DNA of 64,000 nt from Flavobacteriales bacterium (GTDB taxonomy: Bacteria > Bacteroidota > Bacteroidia > NS11-12g > UBA9320): the NCBI GenBank assembly GCA_020635455.1, contig JACJZT010000003.1, forward strand, positions 310,001 to 374,000. Reading direction: 5' to 3'. The position numbers and the translations under genes are program-made. The notes below the pieces were generated by a model. That model did no database searches and was not told where the DNA came from. It was given only the letters and a program-made list of their open reading frames with translations. This document shows, one piece after another, positions 8,031-17,689 of this stretch (positions within the stretch are counted from its first letter, which is position 1; each line of letters starts with the position of its first letter).

Positions 8031-9206
8031 ACCGGACTTTTGGATGATTTTGGGCAGAGTGGCAAAATAAACGGCTACCAAACATGCTGCAACCGAGGTT
8101 AGCATAAACGTAACGCCGGCCCCGAACTGATACCATATCAGCCCGGCCAAACTGCTGGCAAGCATGGTAAAAATACTCTGAAATCCGGCAAAAGTTCCAA
8201 GAGCACTTGCTGTGTCTTCCTGTGGTACGAGATTACTTATCCAAGCCTTGCTGATGCCCTCGGTGGAGGCGGCATAAACTCCATAAAGCAGAAAAAGAAT
8301 TGCATAAAGAAAGATGGATCTGCTAAAGACCATGCCAAAATAAACCACCGCGAATAGCAAGATGCCAAATATCAAAACCTTTTTGAGACCAAGTTTATCA
8401 GCGATTAATCCGGCAGGCAAAGCGAACAAAGCATAAACCAGATTGTAAAAAATGTATACACCAATAACGTAACTGTCTGAAAAACCGGCCTTCTTAACCA
8501 TCAAAAGCAAAAAAATATCCGAACTGTTGAAAAGGGTAAACATGAGTAGACCCAGTACGACCCGCTTATAATATGCAGGGCTTATTTTCCAGTACGACCA
8601 AAAATCCATAAACCTTACCTTTGGTTTCTTACGGGTTTTGGTATTGGCCGATTCCTTAAGAAATAAGGAAGTAAGTATGGACAATGAACCCGGAATAATG
8701 GACAGATAAAATAATTGAATGTAATTACCCGGAAAATAATAAAGGTAGATCAAAGCCAAAGCAGGGCCAGCTGCTGCGCCTAAAGTATCCATGGTCCGGT
8801 GAAAACCAAAGATCTTACCTTTTGTAGTTTCGTTGGCTTCATCCGACAATAATGCGTCTCTTGCCCCAGTTCGGATACCCTTTCCCAGTCGCTCCGAAGA
8901 ACGCATAAAAAGCACCCAGTAAACATTGGTAAAAAAGGCCAGCATTGGTTTGGAGATCGCAGAAAGAAGGTATCCAAACTGTACAAAGGGCACCCGTCGA
9001 CCACTTTTATCAGAAAGTTTCCCAAAATATCCCTTGCTTAATCCGGCAATTGCTTCTGCTACTCCTTCAAGAATACCGATAAGTAAAATAGAAAAGCCAA
9101 TGCTTTCGAGGTATACCGGCATCACGGGGTAAAGCATTTCACTCGATACATCCGTAAAAAAGCTGATAATGGACAGTATCCAAACCGAGCGGGTAATTCC
9201 TTTCAT
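8025..9206 (-). CDS. MFS transporter
   Basis: A 393-residue inner-membrane carrier with about 12 hydrophobic helices. The loop between helices 2 and 3 holds the MFS signature GYFGKLSDKSGRR, and SERLGKGIRTGARDALLSDE after helix 4 is typical of a bacterial subgroup often annotated as drug or unknown-solute exporters. A second half-motif appears as GLIADKLGLKKV. Substrate unknown. A TATTTTTG -7 box on the minus strand (9235-9228) lies 21 bases before the ATG. It converges on fdhD with a 6-base overlap, so the two transcripts run into each other; there is no sign of co-transcription. Confidence 0.88.
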   Translation of the reverse strand: MKGITRSVWILSIISFFTDVSSEMLYPVMPVYLESIGFSILLIGILEGVAEAIAGLSKGYFGKLSDKSGRRVPFVQFGYLLSAISKPMLAFFTNVYWVLFMRSSERLGKGIRTGARDALLSDEANETTKGKIFGFHRTMDTLGAAAGPALALIYLYYFPGNYIQLFYLSIIPGSLSILTSLFLKESANTKTRKKPKVRFMDFWSYWKISPAYYKRVVLGLLMFTLFNSSDIFLLLMVKKAGFSDSYVIGVYIFYNLVYALFALPAGLIADKLGLKKVLIFGILLFAVVYFGMVFSRSIFLYAILFLLYGVYAASTEGISKAWISNLVPQEDTASALGTFAGFQSIFTMLASSLAGLIWYQFGAGVTFMLTSVAACLVAVYFATLPKIIQKSGS

Positions 9207-9352
9207 TTAAGTTAATCGTTTGCAAACCAAAAATAAGGCATCGTTTACCTTAAAACACCATCCGGTATGAAAGAATTAATACACATGAGAAATGTCATCA
9301 AACTTTCAAGAAATAAAAAATTAATTTACTTTGTATCACTAAAACCTTAAAA

Positions 9353-12127
9353 ATGAAAAAATTAATTCTAGCCTTAAGCTTTATTAGCTATTTCACATTT
9401 ACCTATGCGCAAAACGCCGAAAAATTCTTTAAAAACAAAGATTATCAGAGAGCCGTTTTTGCGTACGAAAGGGAGGTAAAAAACGATCCTTCCCTGTATC
9501 TTAATCTGGGAAAGACCTATTTTGCCCTACAAAAATTCGACCAAGCCATTGAGGCTTTAAAACTTTACAAGGAAAAATACTCAAAGGCAGATGTGGCGTA
9601 TGTTGACAAGTTCATTGCCCTGCTGGAACGCGACGACGAAATGGTTAAAGTTGAGAACATCGGACCCACCTTTAATACCAGTGCCAATGAATTCTTGCCA
9701 CGTATACTGGCCGATGGAAAAACCTTGTATTTTTTGTCAAACCGGTCCGGAGGAAGCGGTGGAGAAGACATTTATTATTCATCAATGGACAAAAACGGTA
9801 ACTGGTCAAGCCCAAAACAACTTTATGACCTTAATTCGAGCAGTAATGAGGGTATCCTTGCCATTTCCCCGGATGAAAAAGTGGCAATTGTTTTTGGAAA
9901 TTACAAAGGATCGTTTGGCGGAGGTGATTTGTTTTATTCGGTAAAAACGGAGAACGGATGGACGCCTCCCTGTAATATTGGAGGAACCATTAATACCAAA
10001 AGGTGGGAATCACTGGCATGTATCGGTTCGGATGGAAAAACGCTTATCTATTCTACCGACCTGGGAAACGGCAACAGCAGCGATTTGTACATCACTTTTT
10101 TGAGCGAAGATGGCTGGAGCAAGCCCATCAGTCTGGGTTCCACCATAAATACTAAAGAGGATGAAAAATATCCTTTTCTTTCGGCCGATGGGAAAACACT
10201 GTACTTTTCCTCAAACGGCCATTTTGGTTTTGGAGACAAAGACCTCTTCATGTCACGACGACTCGATGATTCCTGGACCAAATGGAGTGAACCCATTAAC
10301 CTGGGTAAGTACATCAATACCCTTGAAAGCGATGCAGACCTTTCGATCCCGGGATCCGGAAACATGGCCTATGTTGTAAGAACCGACGCACCGGACGGTT
10401 ATGGAGGAAACGACATTTATAAATTCCTTATACCTTATTCCATGCGCCCTGAGCAATTGTTTAAAGTGTATGGATACGTAACCAATGAAAAAGATTCGGC
10501 AGCCGAAGTAAACATCAGGTTTGTGGATATGGCGACCAATAAAGAAGTTACTAAAGCGACCAGCAATGCCGAAACCGGTTATTATTCAACCAGTTTGCCC
10601 TTGAATAAAAAATACATGGCCATTATTGATATGAAAGGATTCCTGTATTATTCTGAGATCATTGATCTGACCAACCCGGATAAGTACAGAAAAAAATACA
10701 CGTTCCAGCAAAAAATAGCTGTCCAGAGAAAAAGACTTGATGAATTGAAAGCCCAACTGGATAAACTTAATGTGGATATCGGCAATTTGAACCAATCGAA
10801 TTCTGATCAGTTAAAAGTTGTCTTCGATAAATATGAACTTGCCTTTAAACAATATAACCTCGCACTGGAAGAAATGGAAAACCTGGTTTATCAGGCCAAA
10901 TATGCATGGATGACTGAAAATACCGAAGACCTGTCGCTTCAGAAAGACTTCCATGTGAAAAGAGCGATTATTGGAGCTAAATTCGAGTTGAAGAATATTT
11001 TCTTTGAGTTGGGCTCAGCGGTGTTAAAAGAGGATTCTAAAAAGGAACTCGACAAACTGGTGGAAATAATGAAGTATAGTGAGATCGTTATTGAACTGGG
11101 TGGGCATACCGATAGCATTGGAACTTCTGAAGCCAATCAGAAACTTTCACAGGACAGGGTTGAGTCCGTAAAAAAGTACCTTACTGATAAAGGAATATCC
11201 CAAAACCGTATGGTAGCGGTAGGTTATGGTGAAACCCTGCCGGTGGCTTCAAATTCCACTCCTGAAGGCCGTCAGCTTAACCGAAGAGTGGAGGTGAAGA
11301 TCCTGAAACTACAGGCCGACAAAGAAGGAACGGATGTGGTGACCGAGGAAGACAAAAAGAAAAAAGACAAAAAAGAAGTCGCACCGGTTGCCAAAAAGGG
11401 CGAAATGTTACCAATTTTACAGGCTGCAGCGCGCAAAGGCGGATTGCCTTCCGGAAGCGATTGTAACAGCGAGGTTTACGTTCCCAAATACACCAATACC
11501 AACTACAAGGGTACCAATACCAAAAACAATAACAATAAGTATGGCAAGGGAAGTTATTTCGACAAAGATCGTTTAAGCATTAAGGAAAACATCTATAAGC
11601 AATTTAACCTTAGCCTTATGAATCACCGGTACAAGAGTATGGGAATGTCGACCGGTGCATCCATGATCCTTTTAAATAAAAAGAAATTAAACGAACATCA
11701 TCTTGAGTATTACTTTGGCAATCCAAATAATGTAAAATGGGGTGCGGGATATACCGGTTTGAAAATGTGGCAGCTCAAGGAGAAGACCGGTTTGCCCATG
11801 AACATCTTTGCCGGACTCGACCTGAAATATTTCGAGAACGATGGCGGAGCCTCTCAGAAGGAAGACGACAATTTCTATCATTTGAATGTTCCCGTTGGCG
11901 CCCGTTTGATCTTCCCTGTTAAACAGATCATTTTTGCCCCCGAATTCCAATACAGTTTTATGCTCGCCAGAAACAAGAAAGAACCCTTTGGAGAACCCTT
12001 TATGGACAATACCAGTTTTATGAAATTCGGAGCTATGGCAAGATGGAAGTTCCTTCACGCCGGATTGCATGTAAACCTTGGTAAAGAAATAAGTTTCCTC
12101 GGCTACCGCCTTGGCGTATCTTTCTAA
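9353..12127 (+). CDS. TPR/PD40/OmpA-domain envelope protein with C-terminal beta-barrel
   Basis: A 924-residue envelope protein. In order: signal peptide (1-19), TPR-like helices (about 20-105), WD40-like PD40 repeats (about 110-365; LADGKTLYFLSNRSGGSGGEDIY and similar blocks), a small carboxypeptidase-regulatory-like domain (about 370-440), a coiled coil (about 455-515), and an OmpA peptidoglycan-binding domain (about 540-652; GGHTDSIGTSEANQKLSQ and GRQLNRRVEV). A Lys-rich and Asn-rich linker follows, then an extra ~190 residues of alternating strands ending in LGVSF, as expected for an outer-membrane barrel. The first five parts match PorE/gliding-type OmpA proteins, which normally end with the OmpA domain; the added barrel is unusual. 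A terminator follows. Confidence 0.88.
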   Translation: MKKLILALSFISYFTFTYAQNAEKFFKNKDYQRAVFAYEREVKNDPSLYLNLGKTYFALQKFDQAIEALKLYKEKYSKADVAYVDKFIALLERDDEMVKVENIGPTFNTSANEFLPRILADGKTLYFLSNRSGGSGGEDIYYSSMDKNGNWSSPKQLYDLNSSSNEGILAISPDEKVAIVFGNYKGSFGGGDLFYSVKTENGWTPPCNIGGTINTKRWESLACIGSDGKTLIYSTDLGNGNSSDLYITFLSEDGWSKPISLGSTINTKEDEKYPFLSADGKTLYFSSNGHFGFGDKDLFMSRRLDDSWTKWSEPINLGKYINTLESDADLSIPGSGNMAYVVRTDAPDGYGGNDIYKFLIPYSMRPEQLFKVYGYVTNEKDSAAEVNIRFVDMATNKEVTKATSNAETGYYSTSLPLNKKYMAIIDMKGFLYYSEIIDLTNPDKYRKKYTFQQKIAVQRKRLDELKAQLDKLNVDIGNLNQSNSDQLKVVFDKYELAFKQYNLALEEMENLVYQAKYAWMTENTEDLSLQKDFHVKRAIIGAKFELKNIFFELGSAVLKEDSKKELDKLVEIMKYSEIVIELGGHTDSIGTSEANQKLSQDRVESVKKYLTDKGISQNRMVAVGYGETLPVASNSTPEGRQLNRRVEVKILKLQADKEGTDVVTEEDKKKKDKKEVAPVAKKGEMLPILQAAARKGGLPSGSDCNSEVYVPKYTNTNYKGTNTKNNNNKYGKGSYFDKDRLSIKENIYKQFNLSLMNHRYKSMGMSTGASMILLNKKKLNEHHLEYYFGNPNNVKWGAGYTGLKMWQLKEKTGLPMNIFAGLDLKYFENDGGASQKEDDNFYHLNVPVGARLIFPVKQIIFAPEFQYSFMLARNKKEPFGEPFMDNTSFMKFGAMARWKFLHAGLHVNLGKEISFLGYRLGVSF

Positions 12128-12146
12128 ATCAAAGCAAAACTTTTAT

Positions 12147-12177
12147 GAAAAAGGGTCTTGATTCAAGGCCTTTTTTC
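12147..12177 (+). terminator. Rho-independent terminator after the OmpA/barrel gene
   Basis: An AAAAAGG ... CCTTTTTT stem with an inner CTTG-ATT-CAAG hairpin ends in a run of six T. It lies 20-50 bases past the stop codon at 12127. Confidence 0.75.
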
Positions 12178-12242
12178 ATTTGTAAGGGAGTAAACAGTAA
12201 GAATTGAAAAAAATAAACGTAATTTGAAACAGGATATTAACT

Positions 12243-13040
12243 ATGGAAAAAAAGAAGTTTCTGGTAGCAACCGATTTAACTGAAGCATCTGACCGAGCTC
12301 TAAAAACTGCATGTCTTCTTGCAAGTGAATTCAATAACGAAGTGATTCTGCTTCATATTTTTGAGGTGGCCGATGTGGATGAAAATGCAAAAAGGATCAT
12401 TGCTTCCAGTTTCTTTAACAGAGACATCAAACATCAGCTAAGAGAAACCGTTGAACAAATTGCTTCGACCGAGAAGGTGCAAATATCTTATTTGACCAAA
12501 GAAGGAGAATTGTTCAATGAAATCAAGAAGGCAACTTCCGAAACCGGTGCCGACATTTTATTTATCGGAACTCATGGCGTACATGGCATTCAGCATCTCA
12601 CCGGAAGTTTTATTGCTAAAACCGTAAACACAGTTTCCATTCCTGTGTGGATCACTCAAAAGGATACTCCGGTTGAAAGGTATGAGAACCTTATTATTTA
12701 CATCGACGAGTTTCCGGAAGAAGTCTTAAATCCATTTACACTCGAACTTGCAAAAAAATATTCCTGCGATCTGCATTTTGTGATCACTGAGCCTGCCAAT
12801 GCGTTTCATGTTACGGAAATCATCAAGAAAACCTCCGAAAAATTGGATGCCGAAGAATTGAACTACACCTTTACCAATATTTCGGAACATACGGATAAAC
12901 TCAAATCCCTTGAAGAGTTCGCATCGGGAAAAAAGTCGCCTCTCATCATTACCAACCGAAACAATAAACCGGTAGATACGATGGTTCAGATCCTTACCAA
13001 CCGTCACCATATTGAGGTTTTATGCTTAAATTCTAATTGA
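12243..13040 (+). CDS. Universal stress protein (UspA family)
   Basis: A 265-residue cytoplasmic protein with a complete N-terminal Usp domain (about 1-140) and a shorter, degenerate second half (about 150-265), as is common in Bacteroidota. The first half has the opening strand KFLVATDLTEASDRAL and a nucleotide-binding loop GTHGVHGIQHLTGS, close to the GxxGx9G(S/T) pattern of ATP-binding Usps but one residue shorter between the second and third glycines. The second half lacks such a loop. The usual role is stress survival; the actual ligand is unknown. It sits alone between a terminator and a convergent gene. Confidence 0.9.
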   Translation: MEKKKFLVATDLTEASDRALKTACLLASEFNNEVILLHIFEVADVDENAKRIIASSFFNRDIKHQLRETVEQIASTEKVQISYLTKEGELFNEIKKATSETGADILFIGTHGVHGIQHLTGSFIAKTVNTVSIPVWITQKDTPVERYENLIIYIDEFPEEVLNPFTLELAKKYSCDLHFVITEPANAFHVTEIIKKTSEKLDAEELNYTFTNISEHTDKLKSLEEFASGKKSPLIITNRNNKPVDTMVQILTNRHHIEVLCLNSN

Positions 13041-13061
13041 CCTTCAATATTTCTGATCAAT

Positions 13062-13991
13062 TCATTTCTTAAAGAACACATCCGTAGCTCCATATCCGAA
13101 CTTACTTTTCTGAGCCTCGGCAAAGGTTTTAACGGCTGCATGACCGCTCAATACTTTCCATATCCTGTTTTTCAATACACCGTTTCCGACACCGTGTATC
13201 AGGGTTAATTTTTCGTAATTCAGTGCCTGAGCTTTTTCAAAAGCATTCCTGAATACATTCATTTGCAGCTCCAATGCTTCTTCTGCATCCAGATCGCCAA
13301 AGTTTTCGGTAAGCTTATTAATATGCAGATCCAAAATTTCCGAGGGTCGATGAATTTCATGGACCTCATTTTCTTTCGGTATCAAACTGCCCACATCCTT
13401 TGATTCAAGAACAAACTGCTCTACCCTGTAAGGTTTTAAAGGAATGGTATACATTCGTTTATCACCTTGAGAAATGGGTTGTGAAAAATCTTTTGAACGG
13501 AAAGTATATTCCAGATACCATGGAGCCCGAGGCAAATCGCTTGATTTTTCATGAAAAACGATCCTGAAACAGTAGGTACCCCAGTTACTAATTTCTCCAA
13601 GGTCAAGCGTATTAAAAAGATACGCCCTGCCGGACTCAAGTTTACCGCCGAATAAAGCTTCAAATCGATCTTTCTTTTTGCAACTGATGCTGATAAGTAC
13701 TTCGTGTTCTCCCGAGTTAAGTATGTTTGCTCCAAACCAGTTTCCCGATCTTGCCTCAAATACGATCATGATCTCAGATTCGGTTCTGTTTTGTGAGCGA
13801 TCTTTTAAGGGTGACTGAATATTCTTTGGATCTTTTACCTCCTGCGAAGCTTCTACAATAACTTCCTGTTTTAAAACAGGTATTTCAAAACCATCTTCAA
13901 TGCTAACTCCTACGGTTTCGTCGTCAATGAAACGGGTAATGATACCACTGAGTTTTTCATTAACAAAATTAACTCTGTCGCCGATCTGCAA
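13062..13991 (-). CDS. DUF2027 / Smr-domain protein
   Basis: A 309-residue cytoplasmic protein. The N-terminus (IGDRVNFVNEKLSGIITRF) is an SH3-like MutS2-related barrel, the middle (about 75-215) is the DUF2027 beta domain, and the C-terminus is an Smr domain with LIHGVGNGVLKNRIWKVL, the conserved HGxGxG loop of this nuclease-like fold. Homologues are a Bacteroidota family of unknown function; RNA or DNA binding or cleavage is inferred from the Smr domain. The only usable start is TTG at 13991, because an in-frame stop lies a few codons upstream. It follows dapA by 24 bases on the same strand and probably shares its transcript. Confidence 0.88.
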   Translation of the reverse strand: MQIGDRVNFVNEKLSGIITRFIDDETVGVSIEDGFEIPVLKQEVIVEASQEVKDPKNIQSPLKDRSQNRTESEIMIVFEARSGNWFGANILNSGEHEVLISISCKKKDRFEALFGGKLESGRAYLFNTLDLGEISNWGTYCFRIVFHEKSSDLPRAPWYLEYTFRSKDFSQPISQGDKRMYTIPLKPYRVEQFVLESKDVGSLIPKENEVHEIHRPSEILDLHINKLTENFGDLDAEEALELQMNVFRNAFEKAQALNYEKLTLIHGVGNGVLKNRIWKVLSGHAAVKTFAEAQKSKFGYGATDVFFKK

Positions 13992-14015
13992 AACCCTGTA
14001 TTAAATAAATCAAGT

Positions 14016-14918
14016 TTAAACGGACACCGCATTTGCTGCAGCAAAGGTTCTCATTTGTTCAATTAGCTTTGTTTCGGTACCCGGACCAACATTTGCAAGT
14101 GGCAGCCGCACCCTGTCGGTACAGATTCCCATTTCCCTCAAAATCACTTTTATTCCACCCGGACTTCCATCTTCAAAGATGGTTTCCATCAGAGACAAGA
14201 GTCGGTAGTGAATTTTTCGGGCCTCAGCCCATTTACCATCCAGACAATTCTTAACCATTTTAGAAAATTCATTTGGATAGGCATTTCCAATTACAGAAAT
14301 GACCCCATTCATTCCAAGGGCCATAAAGGGAAAGGTATATGCATCATCACCTGAAATTACAGAGAAGTTGTCGGGTTTGTTGTTTATTATTTCCATTACC
14401 TGAGAAAAATTCCCTGAGGCTTCCTTGGTTGCGATAATGTTGTTCAGGCCGGCAATACGCAGTTGAGTCGCAGCGGTCATGTTGCTTCCTGTTCTGCCCG
14501 GGACGTTGTATATAATAACTGGCTTTGGACTAACTTCGGATATTGATCGGTAATGCTGATAGATGCCTTCCTGATTTGGTTTGTTGTAATATGGACTAAC
14601 GGACAATACTGCATCGTATCCATTAAAGTCGAAGGATTTGAGGTGTTCGATCACATCCAGTGTATTGTTGCCACCAATACCTGCCACCAGGGGTACCCTC
14701 CCGGCAGAAACTTCCTTTATTTTCATAAAAACATGCTTCTTTTCATCTGCACTAAGTGTTGCCGATTCACCGGTGGTACCTAAAACCACAAGATAATTAA
14801 CCCCTCCGGAAATCAAATGTTCCGTTAAATTCGCCAGGGCATCGTAATCAACCGCGAGGCCATTGGTAAACGGAGTAATCATTGCTACTCCCAATCCTTT
14901 AAAGTTTGATCTATTCAT
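14016..14918 (-). CDS. dapA: 4-hydroxy-tetrahydrodipicolinate synthase
   Basis: A 300-residue TIM-barrel lyase that condenses pyruvate with aspartate semialdehyde, the first committed step of lysine and diaminopimelate synthesis. The Schiff-base lysine is K165 in IIATKEASGN, the catalytic tyrosine is Y137 in IIYNVPGRTG, and the GTTGES loop is at about 47-52. Length and order of motifs are typical of true DapA rather than sialic-acid lyase relatives. The start overlaps the end of the upstream gene by 8 bases, so dapA lies in the middle of an operon with that gene and DUF2027-Smr. Confidence 0.95.
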   Translation of the reverse strand: MNRSNFKGLGVAMITPFTNGLAVDYDALANLTEHLISGGVNYLVVLGTTGESATLSADEKKHVFMKIKEVSAGRVPLVAGIGGNNTLDVIEHLKSFDFNGYDAVLSVSPYYNKPNQEGIYQHYRSISEVSPKPVIIYNVPGRTGSNMTAATQLRIAGLNNIIATKEASGNFSQVMEIINNKPDNFSVISGDDAYTFPFMALGMNGVISVIGNAYPNEFSKMVKNCLDGKWAEARKIHYRLLSLMETIFEDGSPGGIKVILREMGICTDRVRLPLANVGPGTETKLIEQMRTFAAANAVSV

Positions 14919-15450
14919 TCTTAATTTTATTCATGTATAAAAGGTAGGCTTCCAGCAGGTCAGCAGTAGATTTATTTTCCAGTCCATGTAACATAAAATC
15001 GAAGCATGCGGTAAATTTTCTGTGAAACGTTCCCAATCTGCAATTTGCCCTGCTAAGAGCCGAAACTCCCACCATTGGAAGCTGATCAGCCGTATAAACG
15101 TTCAAAAGATAATCGAAGGGTTCGTTGGAAAACCTCAAGATCCTGTCTTTATAAGGAAGCTTATACCAATGAAGGTCTTTCTGGCAATAAAAATCATTTT
15201 TTGCATCCGGTATTCTGTTCTCCGGGATCTTTTTTTTATCAACAAAACCAAGTGAAAATACCTCTTTGCCGGATCGATTTAATTTTTCGCTTACCTGATT
15301 AACCGCTTCAACGCTGGTATCCTCGGTGGCATCGTATAAGATCCCTACGCTTCGCACCAGGTTAAATGAAGTGGTTTTTCGAGGATGTTCGTTACTATTG
15401 TTGTAAATTTTAAGAAATCTGCTCGCTATAGGTTTACCAAAATCCCTCAT
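14911..15450 (-). CDS. Conserved hypothetical protein upstream of dapA (DUF6913-like)
   Basis: A 179-residue cytoplasmic protein with no signal peptide or membrane segment. It reads as a small alpha/beta protein: an N-terminal basic helix (MRDFGKPIASRFLKIYN), a strand SVGILYDAT, then EVFSLGFVDKKKIPENR, and an ending predicted to be helical (LLEAYLLYMNKIK). I recognise the pattern of a short Bacteroidota family that commonly precedes dapA and carries a domain-of-unknown-function label, but I cannot give a function. A TATATTTG -7 box on the minus strand (15502-15495) lies about 44 bases before the ATG and may drive all three genes. Confidence 0.75.
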   Translation of the reverse strand: MRDFGKPIASRFLKIYNNSNEHPRKTTSFNLVRSVGILYDATEDTSVEAVNQVSEKLNRSGKEVFSLGFVDKKKIPENRIPDAKNDFYCQKDLHWYKLPYKDRILRFSNEPFDYLLNVYTADQLPMVGVSALSRANCRLGTFHRKFTACFDFMLHGLENKSTADLLEAYLLYMNKIKNE

Positions 15451-15542
15451 CCTTCAGGTTTTATGAAAAAACGTAAATCGTTAATCCTTATTGGCAAATA
15501 TACTCTTTATGTTTAAGTATTAATTCTGCTCAATTCAAATGT

Positions 15543-17603
15543 TCAATCCGAGATCATATCCAAAAAATCCCTTTCCGATATGACCGGAATGTTTAAACTC
15601 TTTGCTTTTTCAAGCTTCGCAGGACCCATATTCTCACCCGCCAGCACATAATCGGTTTTAGATGAAATACTTCCGCTGTTCTTTCCTCCAAACTTTTCGA
15701 TGGCCTCTTTGATCTGATCTCTGCTAAACTCCGTAAAAACACCACTTACCACAAATATCTTTCCATTGAGTTTATTTATAACTTCGGTAAGAGAACTTTC
15801 GTCTACCGACAGTTGAATGCCATGATCTTTCAACTTCGCAATGATCTCGAGATGGACCGGATTGCGAAACCAATCCAGAATGCTTTCGGCTATTCGCTCT
15901 CCAATCTCATCTACAGCAACCAGTTCATCATATCCCGCATTTAAAAGTGCTTCTATACTTTTGAATTTTTTTGTGATCTTTTTAGCTACCGTTTCACCCA
16001 CAAATCGAATACCCAAACCATAAAGCACCCTTTCAAAAGGTATTTTTTTTGAATCTTCAATTCCCCTGATCAGGTTCTCAGCCGATTTCTCGCGGATACT
16101 GACCGTTCGTTCATCGCCTGTAAGTTCATTTATAGTGGTTTTGGTGATACCTATGATCTTATCATAACGAAGCTCATAAAAATCTGCTACCGTTCTCAAC
16201 AATCCTTTTTCCCACAACAGGTCGATGGTTTCTTCTCCCATACTGTTAATGTCAAGGGCTTTTCTTGATACAAAATGGATCAATTTACCTTTGATCTGTG
16301 GAGGGCAACCTTCCTCGTTCGGGCAATAGTGGGCAGCTTCTCCTTCGATTCGTATTAAGGGAGTTCCACATTCGGGGCAACTCTCAATAAAAGTAAGTGA
16401 TTTTGTTCCGGGTGGCCGTAAATTAAGATCCACACCTACGATCTTAGGGATGATCTCTCCCCCTTTTTCAACAAAAACGGTATCACCTTCACGAACATCA
16501 AGTTGTTCAATAATGTCCTGATTGTGCAAAGAGGCTCTTTTTACGGTTGTACCCAAAATTGAAACCGGCTTTAAATTAGCCACAGGAGTTATTGCACCGG
16601 TCCTTCCCACCTGATACGTTACCTTTTGCAAAACTGTTGCTACTCTTTCGGTTTCAAACTTATAAGCAATGGCCCATCTTGGAAATTTTGCTGTAAAACC
16701 AAGTTCGTCCTGAAGTTGAAAACTGTTCACCTTCACCACCACCCCGTCAATGTCGAAACTAAGATTCTTTCTCTCCTTACTCCAAAGTTCGATGAAAGAC
16801 CAAACTTCATCAAAATTCCTACAGATCTTCATAGCCTTATTTACGGGTAAACCCCACTCAGAAGCTGTAATAAGACTCTGATAATGGTGCGTAAATGTTT
16901 TCCGGTCGCCCAACACATGGTAAAAAAAACAATCCAGAGGCCTCTTGGCAACTTCTTTGCTTTCCTGCATTTTGATGGTACCTGCGGCTGAGTTCCTTGG
17001 ATTCGCAAAAGCTTGCTCTCCGGCTTCCAATCTTACGGCATTCATGCGTTCAAATGCTTTACGGTGCATAAAAATTTCTCCCCTGATCTCAAACTCATCG
17101 GGATAAGATCCGGAAAGTTGATGTGGAATGCTCCGGATGGTTTTTACATTTTCGGTTACGTCATCACCCTCGATCCCGTCGCCGCGTGTGAGGGCCTGAA
17201 CAAGAGTTCCGTTACGGTAGGTGATACCAATGGCAAATCCATCAAATTTTAGTTCACAAACGTATTCGGGCTCTACACCGGCAAGTTTAACCGCGCGATC
17301 GTGAAAATCCCTCAATTCATCTTTGCTGTACGTATTGCCCAAAGACAGCATCGGCCTGCTATGCTTTATGGTATTGAAGTTTTTTGTAACGGCTCCCCCA
17401 ACTACCTTAACCGGTGAATCGGCATGTGCCCATTGGGGAAATTCATTTTCAAGTCGTTCAAGCTCCTTTAACTTTATATCGAATTCATAGTCGCTGATAA
17501 CAGGCTCTGCAAGTACATAGTATCGGTAATTATGCTCTTTTAGCTCCCTGGTAAGTTCGTCAATTTTAAGTTTAGGAGAACTGTTAAAAAGATCTTCGGT
17601 CAC
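15543..17603 (-). CDS. ligA: NAD-dependent DNA ligase
   Basis: A 686-residue ligase that seals nicks during replication and repair using NAD. The adenylated lysine is K119 in CELKFDGFAIG. The N-terminal Ia domain has HNYRYYVLAEPVISDYEFD, followed by the nucleotidyltransferase and OB folds, a four-cysteine zinc finger (CPECG ... CPNEEGC, about 407-425), helix-hairpin-helix repeats (about 490-585) and a C-terminal BRCT domain (about 605-686). Length is typical. Translation starts at GTG (17603): the frame has a stop six codons upstream and no ATG. Minus-strand -7-like boxes TAAATTTG (17618-17611) and TATGTTTG (17631-17624) lie just upstream. Confidence 0.97.
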   Translation of the reverse strand: MTEDLFNSSPKLKIDELTRELKEHNYRYYVLAEPVISDYEFDIKLKELERLENEFPQWAHADSPVKVVGGAVTKNFNTIKHSRPMLSLGNTYSKDELRDFHDRAVKLAGVEPEYVCELKFDGFAIGITYRNGTLVQALTRGDGIEGDDVTENVKTIRSIPHQLSGSYPDEFEIRGEIFMHRKAFERMNAVRLEAGEQAFANPRNSAAGTIKMQESKEVAKRPLDCFFYHVLGDRKTFTHHYQSLITASEWGLPVNKAMKICRNFDEVWSFIELWSKERKNLSFDIDGVVVKVNSFQLQDELGFTAKFPRWAIAYKFETERVATVLQKVTYQVGRTGAITPVANLKPVSILGTTVKRASLHNQDIIEQLDVREGDTVFVEKGGEIIPKIVGVDLNLRPPGTKSLTFIESCPECGTPLIRIEGEAAHYCPNEEGCPPQIKGKLIHFVSRKALDINSMGEETIDLLWEKGLLRTVADFYELRYDKIIGITKTTINELTGDERTVSIREKSAENLIRGIEDSKKIPFERVLYGLGIRFVGETVAKKITKKFKSIEALLNAGYDELVAVDEIGERIAESILDWFRNPVHLEIIAKLKDHGIQLSVDESSLTEVINKLNGKIFVVSGVFTEFSRDQIKEAIEKFGGKNSGSISSKTDYVLAGENMGPAKLEKAKSLNIPVISERDFLDMISD

Positions 17604-17689
17604 GTGTAAACAAATTTATGCCTCAAACATACAAATCTTTGCAGGCTTGTAGAAGGTGTATTTATACTTTTCATTAATTTGCACCTATC

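Noticed and set aside
11687..12070. Minus-strand frame of 127 codons
   Set aside because: Antisense shadow of the OmpA/barrel gene.
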